From Rhizobium sullae (GTDB lineage: Bacteria > Pseudomonadota > Alphaproteobacteria > Rhizobiales > Rhizobiaceae): 64,000 nucleotides of DNA. Position numbers and translations under genes: made by a program. Positions 17,677-25,837 of this stretch are shown here, piece after piece. Under the pieces are notes generated by a model. The model searched no databases. It was given only the letters and a program-made list of their open reading frames with translations, and was not told the origin of the DNA. Where the stretch lies: assembly GCF_025200715.1 (NCBI RefSeq), contig NZ_CP104143.1, positions 2,418,001 through 2,482,000 of the forward strand. The letters are read 5' to 3'. Positions within the stretch are counted from its first letter, which is position 1. Every line of letters begins with the position of its first letter.

Positions 17677-18368
17677 AGTTTTGCCTCGGGTGAAAGGGTT
17701 GGCGACGCGCCCGGCTGCAGCAGCCAGGTGATGAGAAAGAGTGCCGCGACCGCGCCGGCGATCTCGGCGACCCAGAAGCCCGGAAGATCGAGCGGACGAA
17801 TGCCGGAAAAAGTGTCGGTTAGCGACCGGGCGAAGGCGACAGCCGGATTGGCAAACGAGGTCGAGGCGGTGAACCAGTAGGCGGCGGTGATATAAAGCCC
17901 CACCAGCCACGGCACCGCCTTCTGCTCGAAGCGGATGCCGGCGAGGATCACGGCCACCAGGCCGAAGGTCGCGACACCTTCGGAAAACCATTGTGCACCG
18001 CCGGTGCGCACCTTGGTCGACAGCTCGATAACGGGAAGATCGAACATCAGGTGGGCCGCGATCGTGCCGATGGCGCCGCCGGCGATTTGCGCCAAGACGT
18101 AGCAGAGGAAGTCGCGTTTCGGCAGCGAGCGCGACATCGCAAGGATCAGCGAGACGGCCGGATTGAAATGGGCTCCCGAAACCGGCCCGAAGATGGTGAT
18201 CAGAACCACTAGGATCGCGCCGGTCGCCAGCGTATTGCCGAGCAACGCCAGTCCTACATCCTGCGTGAGCGATGTAGCCATGATGCCCGACCCGACCACA
18301 GTCGCAACGAGAAGTGCGGTGCCGAGACCCTCGGACACCAGGCGGCGCGGCAGATCGAACATCACCAT
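17673..18368 (-). CDS. aqpS: Aquaglyceroporin AqpS
   Basis: A 231-residue MIP-family channel with six membrane segments. The two pore loops show HFNPAVSL (NPA) and SFANPAVAFARS (NPA). In Sinorhizobium meliloti the homologue replaces an arsenite pump: arsenite made by ArsC leaves down its gradient through AqpS. Its place between arsR/phosphatase and arsC supports that role. The start codon overlaps the upstream stop by one base (TAATG). Confidence 0.93.
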   Translation of the reverse strand: MVMFDLPRRLVSEGLGTALLVATVVGSGIMATSLTQDVGLALLGNTLATGAILVVLITIFGPVSGAHFNPAVSLILAMSRSLPKRDFLCYVLAQIAGGAIGTIAAHLMFDLPVIELSTKVRTGGAQWFSEGVATFGLVAVILAGIRFEQKAVPWLVGLYITAAYWFTASTSFANPAVAFARSLTDTFSGIRPLDLPGFWVAEIAGAVAALFLITWLLQPGASPTLSPEAKL

Positions 18369-18898
18369 TATCCTGCCTTCGCGGGATTGCTCGTCGAGCC
18401 TTTCATGGCGCCAATCTGGCGCAGGTGCTGCTCCAGAGCGAGCTTGTCGATCGACGACAAAGGCAGGCTCAGGAAGGCCACGATCCGGTTCTTGAGGAAC
18501 CGCGCAGCCTGTGCGAAAGCCCGGCCCTTCTCGACTTCACTGCCCTCGACGGCGGCCGGATCCTCAACACCCCAATGGGCGGTCATCGGATGGCCGATCC
18601 AGACCGGGCAGGCTTCGCCGGCGGCGCTGTCGCAGACCGTGAAGATGAAATCCATTTCCGGCGCGCCCGGCTCGGCAAAGACGTCCCAGGTCTTCGAGCT
18701 GAAACCGGTCGAAGGATAGCCCAGCGCCTGCAGCTCCTTCAGCGCATAGGGATTGACCTCACCTTTGGGCTGGCTGCCTGCCGAAAACGCCCGGAAGCGG
18801 CCCTTGCCTTCGGCGTTGAGGATGGATTCCGCTAGGATCGAGCGGGCGGAATTGCCGGTGCAGATAAAGAGCACGTTATAGACACGATCGATGGTCAT
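18368..18898 (-). CDS. Low-molecular-weight phosphatase-type arsenate reductase
   Basis: A 176-residue protein of the LMW tyrosine phosphatase/ArsC fold. The CX5R loop reads CTGNSARS near residue 13, and the second pair of cysteines is in CDSAAGEACPVW, as in redox-active arsenate reductases. I start at ATG 18898, which overlaps the arsR stop (ATGA). Having both this class and the glutaredoxin class in one operon is redundant by reaction but uses different electron donors. Confidence 0.88.
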   Translation of the reverse strand: MTIDRVYNVLFICTGNSARSILAESILNAEGKGRFRAFSAGSQPKGEVNPYALKELQALGYPSTGFSSKTWDVFAEPGAPEMDFIFTVCDSAAGEACPVWIGHPMTAHWGVEDPAAVEGSEVEKGRAFAQAARFLKNRIVAFLSLPLSSIDKLALEQHLRQIGAMKGSTSNPAKAG

Positions 18899-19251
18899 TG
18901 CAGCTTCTCCGTGGTTTGAGGGGTGCAGCAAACAGCGACAGCAGCAGCCGGTGCGCAGATTTCGGCATTGCCGCCACAGCAATCTTCCATGAGGAACCGG
19001 ATCAGGGCACCTAGCGCCCCGTAATTGGCAGTGTAGATGATGGATCGGGATTCACGCTTCTGGTTGATCAAGCCGGAGCGTTCGAGCTCCTTGAGATGGA
19101 AGGAGACATTCGAGGGCGATACGGCCGTCTTCTCCGCGACCATACCGGCGGCCATGCCGTCCGGACCCGCAACCACCAGCATGCGGACGATCTGCAAGCG
19201 GGTTTCCTGGGCAAGTGCGGCGAAGGCGCTTAGGGCTTGACGTTGATCCAT
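18895..19251 (-). CDS. arsR: ArsR-family arsenic-responsive repressor
   Basis: A 118-residue winged-helix repressor, first gene of the operon. The recognition helix region is AVSPSNVSFHLKELERSGL. Cysteines suitable for As(III) binding cluster in the C-terminal part (EDCCGGNAEIC and VCCTP) and not in the classical ELCVCDL helix, as in other rhizobial or Acidithiobacillus-type ArsR. It probably represses its own operon and the divergent gene through the inverted repeat at 19248-19283. Confidence 0.92.
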   Translation of the reverse strand: MDQRQALSAFAALAQETRLQIVRMLVVAGPDGMAAGMVAEKTAVSPSNVSFHLKELERSGLINQKRESRSIIYTANYGALGALIRFLMEDCCGGNAEICAPAAAVAVCCTPQTTEKLQ

Positions 19252-19283
19252 ATTTCAATGATCCTTAAATTGTTGAAATATGG
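19248..19283. promoter_or_regulatory. Probable ArsR operator
   Basis: CCATATTTCAA at 19248-19258 and TTGAAATATGG at 19273-19283 form a perfect 11-base inverted repeat with a 14-base spacer. The left arm covers the arsR start codon and the right arm lies just before the divergent gene at 19288, so one site could control both directions. TTGAAATAT-type half sites fit ArsR/SmtB operators. Confidence 0.7.
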
Positions 19284-19287
19284 AATA

Positions 19288-19818
19288 ATGCAAATGAACG
19301 CGATCGACAACAGCAAAATACAGGACCGTGACATCAGCCTCGGCCTGCTACTCGACTTCCTCGCAGGCACCAAGGATTCGCCCTTGGTTTTCCATTACGA
19401 CGGCCGCCCCGTGAACCCGGGTTACCACGTCACCGAAGTCAAGGCCGGCGAGTTCGCAGCGCTCGACTGCGGCGCCAACCCGGAAGCATGGCGAGAGATT
19501 TTCATCCAGCTATGGGACATAGAAGAGGGCGACCGCACGCATATGCCGGCCGGAAAATTCTACGCGATCATCCGCAAGGTGACCGAGCATGTGAAACTGG
19601 ACGGTTCTGCCAGACTGACATTCGAAGTCAGCGACGGCGTGCGGCCGATGCAGCTTTATTGCGCGGCCATGCCGGTCTTGCGCGGCGGCACCGTTCACGT
19701 CGAACTTGCACCTCGCCCGGCAAGCTGCAAGCCGCGCGACCGCTGGCTCGCAGAAGAAACACGCAGGGCTGAAGCCTGCTGCGGCCCCACGAGCGGCAAA
19801 AATGCCTGCTGCGCTTAG
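19288..19818 (+). CDS. DUF6428-like protein with cysteine-rich tail, divergent from arsR
   Basis: A protein of about 176 residues, soluble, with no known catalytic motif. It is regularly found beside arsR in rhizobia. The C-terminus carries two Cys pairs (EACCGPTSGKNACCA), which could bind As(III) or another thiophilic metal; that is inference. The start may be ATG 19288 or 19294. Control by ArsR is suggested by the shared inverted repeat. Confidence 0.7.
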   Translation: MQMNAIDNSKIQDRDISLGLLLDFLAGTKDSPLVFHYDGRPVNPGYHVTEVKAGEFAALDCGANPEAWREIFIQLWDIEEGDRTHMPAGKFYAIIRKVTEHVKLDGSARLTFEVSDGVRPMQLYCAAMPVLRGGTVHVELAPRPASCKPRDRWLAEETRRAEACCGPTSGKNACCA

Positions 19819-19924
19819 AGGGCATTGAAAAGCCAGGGCGCGCATAGCGACGGTTATCTCCAGCCCTGCCTAATCATATTGGGCAGGTTGATATGTCGCC
19901 GGGACACTGCCGTTATAACGTGCC

Positions 19925-20227
19925 ATGAGGTTTGTGCTGTTTTACATCGTAACGTGCGTTTCCATCAGCCTTGCATTGGGCGTCGCCATATATCCGATCT
20001 TAGAAGCGCCTCCGGCGCAGGAGTCCTCGCGGCAAAGCTACCGTCCTCAAGCCGCCAGGATGGAGGGCAAGACGTCTCGCCTGATGGCTTGCGCCACTGC
20101 CTCGCCCTGCCTCCAGGAGCCAACGAGCGTTAATCCGAGCGACGCCTTTCGTTTCCGTCGGCCGGTTTTTGTGCCGGCCCCTCTCCGCATCCCGTTGCTG
20201 GGCTCGCCCGCGAGGCGCGAGCTTTAA
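19925..20227 (+). CDS. Small membrane-anchored or exported protein, unknown
   Basis: A 100-residue frame beginning with a clear hydrophobic segment (LFYIVTCVSISLALGVAIY), followed by a Pro/Arg-rich disordered part. No ribosome-binding site stands out. Rhizobia have many such short lineage-specific genes. I cannot exclude a chance frame. Confidence 0.4.
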   Translation: MRFVLFYIVTCVSISLALGVAIYPILEAPPAQESSRQSYRPQAARMEGKTSRLMACATASPCLQEPTSVNPSDAFRFRRPVFVPAPLRIPLLGSPARREL

Positions 20228-20360
20228 ATGGTTGAGCCGGCTCCGGACGAAGCCTTCCGCATCGCCGAATTCCCACAGCAGGCCGGGCGAAAGGGGACGG
20301 ATGCAACGTTTCGTTAACCCTGTTTAGCGTAGTTTCAACAAAACCAAGGAGGTCGGCAGA

Positions 20361-21818
20361 TTGAGGGGGCGAACAGCATTAGCTCGAAGCGCAGCGTATT
20401 TCGTGATTGCGTCGACCTTGGCAGGCTGCGTGAGTGGCCCGGATCACACGCCGCCTGAGATGCCTTTGCCGGCAAAGTTCGGCGAGGGCGGGAAGAAGGA
20501 GATCGGCGATGTTGCGACGGTGGCCTGGTGGTCGGCCTATCGCGACAAGCAGCTCGACAGCCTGGTGGCGCGCGGCATCGACCAGAACCTCGACGTGCTG
20601 CAGGCGATGGAGCGCATCAATTCGGCGTCCTCCAATGTGACGGTTGCCGGCGCCGGCTCGCTGCCGAGCCTGGTGGTCGGCGCCTCGCACACGGTGTCGG
20701 GCCAGATGGGCTCGGAGCGCACCCGGGTGGGCGCCACCAACACCACCGGCGGCGACGCCAACGTCTCCTGGCTGCTCGACCTCTTCGGCCAGTACCGCCG
20801 CTCCAAGGAAAGCGCGCTTGCCTCGCTCGATTCGGCCTATGCCAGCGCCGACGTCGCGCGGCTGGCCTTCCTGCAGGACCTCGTCTCGACCTATATCGAC
20901 GCCCGCTTCTTCCAGGAGCGCATCGCGCTGTCGAAGGCCAACCTGCAATCGCGCCGGGAGACCTATGACCTCACCAAGTTCCAGCTGGAAGCCGGGGCAG
21001 CCTCCAGGCTCGACGTCGTCCAGGCCGAGGGCCTGGTGCAGTCGACGCAGGCCGAAATCCCTAATCTCGAAACCAACTTCCGCGTCTCGGCGCATCACAT
21101 CGCCACGCTGCTCGGTCTGCCGGCGTCGGCGCTGATGGCCGAGCTGCAGAAGGGTGCTTCCCAGCCGATCTACCGTGCCGGCATCATCTCCGGCATTCCG
21201 GCCGACCTGATCCGCAACCGTCCCGACATCCGCGTGGCCGAGCGCAATCTGGCGGCGGCGACCGCCAATATCGGCGTCGCCCAATCGCAGCTTTATCCGT
21301 CGATCTCGCTCTCCGGCGCGATCTCGCCGACCTGGGTCAACCCGGCCGGCGGCAGCGGCGGCGGCCTGACCACCTGGTCGTTCGGCCCGACGCTCAGCCT
21401 GCCGATCTTCGACGGCGGCCGCCTGCGCGCCAATGTCGACATCGCCAAGTCGGACGCCAAAACCGCCTATCTCGCCTGGAAGGCGGCAGTGCTCAACGCC
21501 GTCGAGGAGGTGGAGAACGCGCTGTCGGCGGTACGCCGCGACGCCCAGACGGTGGAAGCGCTGCGCGCCCAGGTCAAGACGACGCAGGAATCGCTGGAAC
21601 TGTCGACGGCGAGCTACAAGGACGGCGCCTCCTCGCTGCTCGACGTGCTCGACGCCCAGCGCCAGGTGTCGCTCGCCCAGGCAAGTCTTGCCGCTTCGGT
21701 GCAGCAGATGGCCAAGGACTACGTCTCGCTCAACGTCGCCATCGGCGGCGGCTATGCCCCGGGCGGCAAGGTCAACGCCGTCTCCGCCGCTGTGGCAAAG
21801 GGACCCACAAAGAGCTGA
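20361..21818 (+). CDS. Outer-membrane factor lipoprotein, NodT/OprM family
   Basis: A 485-residue channel of the RND tripartite efflux type. The signal peptide ends in the lipobox LAGC near residue 22, so the protein is lipidated. Two repeated OEP domains follow, with the typical GLPADLIRNRPDIR-like segment seen here as IPADLIRNRPDIR. The start is TTG at 20361 with GGAGGT upstream. No inner-membrane pump or adaptor gene is adjacent, so its partners must lie elsewhere. The stretch to 22477 contains no further protein gene I can support. Confidence 0.9.
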   Translation: MRGRTALARSAAYFVIASTLAGCVSGPDHTPPEMPLPAKFGEGGKKEIGDVATVAWWSAYRDKQLDSLVARGIDQNLDVLQAMERINSASSNVTVAGAGSLPSLVVGASHTVSGQMGSERTRVGATNTTGGDANVSWLLDLFGQYRRSKESALASLDSAYASADVARLAFLQDLVSTYIDARFFQERIALSKANLQSRRETYDLTKFQLEAGAASRLDVVQAEGLVQSTQAEIPNLETNFRVSAHHIATLLGLPASALMAELQKGASQPIYRAGIISGIPADLIRNRPDIRVAERNLAAATANIGVAQSQLYPSISLSGAISPTWVNPAGGSGGGLTTWSFGPTLSLPIFDGGRLRANVDIAKSDAKTAYLAWKAAVLNAVEEVENALSAVRRDAQTVEALRAQVKTTQESLELSTASYKDGASSLLDVLDAQRQVSLAQASLAASVQQMAKDYVSLNVAIGGGYAPGGKVNAVSAAVAKGPTKS

Positions 21819-22198
21819 GCGGCAGATAAAATCCCGCATGGCCAAGGAAAAAGGACCCGCCCTGCCTATCGGCGAGCCCTTCTCCCTTCATCGGAGGAGT
21901 AAAGAGACGGTCACGCAAGCGTGATACCGCTCCCGAGCATCAGACCACGGATTCCCGGTCTTGAACATTTCTCCAAATGGATGAGCCGCTCCTACACCCG
22001 ATGGCCCGCTGAAACGCGCTTCCTGTGCCGGAATAAGACAGGAACTGGCGGCCGGCCCATAACCCAAAGGGATTAATTGATTTCGTGCAGTAGTATGGCA
22101 TCCTTGCCTTGGGATCGGGGGCAGTACCGAGTAGAGCCAATTCCAAATGCGGCAGCTAATACTCGCGGACTAATGACCGCGACAAGCTCCTTGCGGAA
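21819..22198 (+). other. Intergenic region ending in a strong terminator; possible small RNA
   Basis: There is no convincing protein gene between the outer-membrane factor stop and the terminator at 22199-22234. Because the terminator lies about 380 bases after that gene, a small plus-strand RNA transcribed from within this stretch is possible. I could not identify a known RNA family. Confidence 0.3.
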
Positions 22199-22234
22199 GG
22201 GCTCGCTTCATTGCTGAAGCGAGCCCGGCTTTTT
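22199..22234 (+). terminator. Strong intrinsic terminator
   Basis: GGGCTCGCTTCA (22199-22210) pairs perfectly over 12 bases with TGAAGCGAGCCC (22215-22226) around a TTGC loop. It is followed by GGCTTTTTG. Nothing protein-coding ends nearby on the plus strand. Confidence 0.85.
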
Positions 22235-22477
22235 GTCTCACGAATATCGAGCTGTCTTCCGTCTTATCCAGAAAAACAGCGCCCCCCGACCTGGACGGCG
22301 CAGGGGACGCTCAGATATCTTCCTTCTCGACCATCAAGCGGCATCGGACCTCGGCTCCTTCGCAGGCAACCGCGCAATCCGCCTCTTACCAGGCGGTATA
22401 CGCGACGGCCCTGCCCGCGAAAGCATACGCAGCGCCTTCACCTCAGCTTCAGGCAATTCAGCAACAGCCATTCACGA

Positions 22478-23245
22478 CTAATGCATGAAATCCCTGATCT
22501 TGTAGGCAACCTCCGTACGGTTGGTGGCATTCAGCTTTTTCATGATGTTGCGGATGTGAACCTTTACCGTACTTTCGCAAAGCTTCATTTCATAGGCGAT
22601 GATCTTGTTGGCCTTGCCGCGCAGCAAGGCTTCCGCTACGACCGCTTCACGTGGCGTGAAGAGTTCCTCAGCGCAGTTCATTCCGCTACTGACCGCGCTG
22701 ATGACATGTCTCGCGGCAAGAATGCTGCTTGCAGGAATGAAGATTCCCCCGGCCTGAGCCAGGCCGATTGCTTCTGCAGCGACGCCAATACTAACAGTTG
22801 TGGGTATGTAGCCTCGGGCGCCGTATTCCAGCGCTTTGAGGATTTGCGAAAGTTCGTCGCTTTCCGCGCCCACGACGACCGGGCTGGATTTGAACTTCTC
22901 GGTCAATTTCGCGATCGTCTGGCCCACATCGACGTCCGTGATCTTCTTTCCGCCGATCATCAAGAGGATGACGGCGGGATCATGCTGGATATGCTGGTTC
23001 TGCCAGTCCTCCAGCGAATTGGCGGAAATGATGTTTAAGGTCGGTTGGTAATCGCGAAGGCTGCGTGACAGACACTCCCGGTCAAGCGCACGCGAATCGA
23101 TCAGCAGCAGATATTCCGTATGCTCTTCCGTCGTAACGAAATTCGCCGACGACAAACTCCGCACCGGATCCCTCGCCTTCAAGGAAATGAGGCGGGTTGT
23201 CCTTGCGGCACTAGTATTTTCATTGGTTATTTGTTGCCCGTTCAT
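22478..23245 (-). CDS. LuxR/NarL-type regulator with degenerate receiver domain
   Basis: A 255-residue protein with an N-terminal receiver-like domain (about 45-165) and a C-terminal GerE/LuxR helix-turn-helix (TPREAVVAEALLRGKANKIIA, read as TPREAVVAEALLRG then KANKIIA, and STVKVHIRNIMKKL). The usual acidic pair is reduced to one Asp (LLLIDSR), and the phospho-acceptor Asp of beta-3 is replaced by Met (AVILLMIGG). It therefore cannot be phosphorylated in the normal way. Its position at the edge of the polysaccharide locus suggests a role in its control. Confidence 0.82.
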   Translation of the reverse strand: MNGQQITNENTSAARTTRLISLKARDPVRSLSSANFVTTEEHTEYLLLIDSRALDRECLSRSLRDYQPTLNIISANSLEDWQNQHIQHDPAVILLMIGGKKITDVDVGQTIAKLTEKFKSSPVVVGAESDELSQILKALEYGARGYIPTTVSIGVAAEAIGLAQAGGIFIPASSILAARHVISAVSSGMNCAEELFTPREAVVAEALLRGKANKIIAYEMKLCESTVKVHIRNIMKKLNATNRTEVAYKIRDFMH

Positions 23246-23362
23246 AGCCGACTCCTACTCTCAACAAAATTGGCAGCCAAAACTAGAGACTCGTTTGAAA
23301 TACATACGCTTTACTTGCGAATCATACAGTTAGATCAAACTATGTCTGCTGATCCAAAGTAC

Positions 23363-23441
23363 AATTTCATTCATATGAAATTCAAACGCCCCAAATTTAA
23401 ACTTGCATCTATTATAACTGTCGTCATTAACATATGTTAAT
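23363..23441. promoter_or_regulatory. Two palindromes in the AT-rich gap between the regulators
   Basis: ATTAACATATGTTAAT at 23426-23441 is a perfect 16-base palindrome. AATTTCAT (23363-23370) and ATGAAATT (23375-23382) form a second inverted repeat with a four-base spacer. Both lie in the 380-base gap 23246-23625, which is much more AT-rich than its neighbours and holds no gene. The gap contains the promoter of the LuxR-type gene; these are good candidates for binding sites of one of the adjacent regulators. Confidence 0.5.
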
Positions 23442-23625
23442 CATTACTTATAAAAGATCAGATCTAAAACTTATTTCGTACTGCGCGGCAACATGACCGC
23501 TAATCCTTCTAGTCATTATGAATTACGCGTATTGTGAATAATCCTCATATATATAGAATTATCCACAGGGATGCGTTGTCGGCTTTCTTTCGAAGAGCCC
23601 GGCCGCCTGGAAGTATTTTGGGAAT

Positions 23626-24333
23626 TTACAGCCGACGCTCCCCCGGCGGCGCCAGGTAGCTTGGGTCGAAATCGACCAGTTCCTCAAGCTTCTTCCGGTC
23701 CAGGAATTCGACGACGCCGCTTTTGAATACAAGCAGGCCACTGAGCCGCATTTCCTTCAGGACGCGGTTAATATGGACGGTCGAAAGACCGACGGCATCA
23801 CCGATTTCGGCCTGTGTCAGCGGACATTCAAACCCATCCACCGACTCATGCTGGAAGACATCTAGCCGGACAGCCAGTTCGAGAAGAAGATGCGCCGTAC
23901 GGGCAAAAGCGTCCCGGCGGCCAATATTCGCCATCCTTTCGGTCAGCCGGGCCTGACGGCGCACCATCTCCATGAGCAGCGCGCGGTGAAGGTCGTTCGA
24001 CGCGCTCTCGGGCTTTCGATCGCCAAGCGCCGGCAGTTCGTAGATGCGGATGTTGGAGAGCGCCTGCATCGTCTCGCGAGACAGTTCCGCCGAAGCAGTC
24101 CAGACGATATCGCCGGGAAGCGAAAAATCGGACACCATCCGTGTGCCATTTGGAAGCAGCTTCCAGGATATTATCCAGCCGCTGACTAGATAGAAGGTGC
24201 GGGTCCGGCGATGTCCAATCTCGAAGATCGTTTCGCCGGCTTGGTAGCCGCGGTACGCTCCTCCCGCAAATTCGCGACGCTTGAGATGACGATTTGCAGA
24301 ACGCTCATATTCCGCGGTGGTCAGTGTTGCCAT
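23626..24333 (-). CDS. Crp/Fnr-family transcriptional regulator
   Basis: A protein of about 235 residues with an N-terminal cyclic-nucleotide-binding-like barrel (YQAGETIFEIGHRRTRTFYLVSG, in two parts: YQAGETIFEIGH, RRTRTFYLVSG) and a C-terminal helix-turn-helix (LTQAEIGDAVGLSTVHINRV). No cysteine cluster for an FeS centre is present, so it is not an FNR-type oxygen sensor. I prefer ATG 24333 over the TTG at 24366. A cyclase-ATPase gene at 3381 could in principle supply a cyclic nucleotide, but there is no direct link. Confidence 0.85.
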   Translation of the reverse strand: MATLTTAEYERSANRHLKRREFAGGAYRGYQAGETIFEIGHRRTRTFYLVSGWIISWKLLPNGTRMVSDFSLPGDIVWTASAELSRETMQALSNIRIYELPALGDRKPESASNDLHRALLMEMVRRQARLTERMANIGRRDAFARTAHLLLELAVRLDVFQHESVDGFECPLTQAEIGDAVGLSTVHINRVLKEMRLSGLLVFKSGVVEFLDRKKLEELVDFDPSYLAPPGERRL

Positions 24334-24407
24334 TCCCCAAACCCCGTAAGCGAACATCCGCTTCAACTGATCAAAAGTATAATCTTAAGGTTAGAATTGA
24401 CACAATA

Positions 24408-24629
24408 TCATGCGTCTTTTGCCGTGTCGCTTACTCCATTTTGCTTAAGTTGTTTGTGAATGGCGATGATATCGCGCGCTTCAGGACTACGGTCATACAT
24501 TGAATCTCTCAGGGCATCATAAAACAACACTTCGCCGGCAATCGACAAGCAGACGAATATCGGGTCCTTCAAGGTGGGATTCAACGAGGGCCGGCTGCAA
24601 CGCCTCGCACGTCGTCCGGCATCGGACAT
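24408..24629 (-). CDS. Possible small protein downstream of the pyruvyltransferase
   Basis: A minus-strand frame of 73 residues that starts inside the end of the pyruvyltransferase gene and continues past it. The part beyond the overlap (KDPIFVCLSIAGEVLFYD and following) looks protein-like in composition. There is no recognisable family or clear ribosome-binding site, so support is weak. Confidence 0.3.
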   Translation of the reverse strand: MSDAGRRARRCSRPSLNPTLKDPIFVCLSIAGEVLFYDALRDSMYDRSPEARDIIAIHKQLKQNGVSDTAKDA

Positions 24630-25837
24630 CCGGAGGTAAGGTCTGGCCAAAGCGCAAATCGCAAACGTCGCATTCCCGTTTCCGCACAGTCCATCGTCAG
24701 ATTATATCTTTCCTGATCAATGCCTTGGGCGAGCGCGGCCTTAAGAAGAGCGGAAGTTTCGCTCGCAGGCATATGCTCCGCATCCACGAAATAGGCTTCG
24801 CGCCCGACGGAGCGGAAAAAGCCTTCGACCTTTTTATCCCAGCTGAGTCCGACATGCGGAATGCGCAGGGAATAGGCGGCGATGCAGGCGTGGAGACGAT
24901 GGGAAAGGATGACATCTGCGGCATTCAGCAGCCGCAGCAACTGCCCTACGTCCGTAGGCCGATCGGCAAGGTGGAGTACGCCTGAGGTAAGATGATGCAC
25001 CATCGTGCCTTCGTTCACGATCGCCCTCGCGAAAATGTGATCTTCCGTGGCGCCGTTGCAGAATAGCATCACGCTGAATCCGTCGTCGATCAGCGCATTT
25101 ATCAGCTTGTGGTACCCGGCCGCATCTCCAAGCGGAATCGGACCTGCCTGGCTGGCATGCCGCTTGAGGACCACCGGTTCCGTGACGCAGATGGCGACCG
25201 TCTTTCTCGCGCTCGGTACGCGCGCAGTATCGGCCAGTTGGTGGATCAGGAGTCCAGGATCAGGGATGATGTCCGGAGCCGGCCCGGCTGGAAAGTGATG
25301 GCGCCAGCTATCGTAAGCAAACCTATCCCGTACCGAGACGTGCAGCAGCCGCACGCCGCCGATGCGGGCGAACAGCCGCCTGGCTGGCTCCGACCAATTG
25401 GCGCTTACGCCAACAGCATAAATCGCAAGCGGGCGGTCGAAGCGCCGAACGCAATCCAGAACTGTTCCGATCTTTAAAGGGAAATTCAGGTCGTCGTCCT
25501 GGAAAATATTGCCGCCTCCGATGACGACGGCATCCGCCGCGGCAATCTTCCGTTCCCATTCCACACGTTGCCGCCGGAGCCTTCGCCGGACGACGAACCC
25601 GACAGCCAACCGCCGCGCAGGCTTTGGCAGCCTTTGAAGCAGCTTGAGCAGATGCCGGCGACGGCTGCTGCTTGTGCCGCCGAACCCTTGGCGGCCGGCG
25701 AGATCGACAGTCTCCACCTCGATGCCGCCGCCAGTTTGCAAAAGGCCATGCTCGATGCACAAAGCCAATATGCCATCGCCAAGGTTCTCGCTGTATTTGA
25801 CGTTGAAGACGACGATCTTGAAGGGCGTCCTGCTCAT
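24581..25837 (-). CDS. Polysaccharide pyruvyltransferase family protein
   Basis: A 418-residue protein of the WcaK/CsaB family, which adds ketal pyruvate to sugars of exopolysaccharides using phosphoenolpyruvate. Family hallmarks are the N-terminal NVKYSENLGDGIL segment, VIGGGNIFQDDD, and the C-terminal SHRLHACIAAYSLRIPHVG. The ATG overlaps the stop of the polymerase gene by four bases, so the two are translationally coupled. Pyruvylation would add negative charge to the polymer. Confidence 0.85.
   Translation of the reverse strand: MSRTPFKIVVFNVKYSENLGDGILALCIEHGLLQTGGGIEVETVDLAGRQGFGGTSSSRRRHLLKLLQRLPKPARRLAVGFVVRRRLRRQRVEWERKIAAADAVVIGGGNIFQDDDLNFPLKIGTVLDCVRRFDRPLAIYAVGVSANWSEPARRLFARIGGVRLLHVSVRDRFAYDSWRHHFPAGPAPDIIPDPGLLIHQLADTARVPSARKTVAICVTEPVVLKRHASQAGPIPLGDAAGYHKLINALIDDGFSVMLFCNGATEDHIFARAIVNEGTMVHHLTSGVLHLADRPTDVGQLLRLLNAADVILSHRLHACIAAYSLRIPHVGLSWDKKVEGFFRSVGREAYFVDAEHMPASETSALLKAALAQGIDQERYNLTMDCAETGMRRLRFALWPDLTSGCPMPDDVRGVAAGPR

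Noticed and set aside
20379..21845. 488-residue minus-strand open frame opposite the outer-membrane factor
   Set aside because: It is antiparallel to a clear NodT-family gene with a lipobox and ribosome-binding site; its Arg/Gly/His-rich translation is typical of the complement of GC-rich coding DNA.
22211..23038. 275-residue plus-strand frame
   Set aside because: Mostly the complement of the LuxR-type gene; it also starts inside the terminator loop at 22211.
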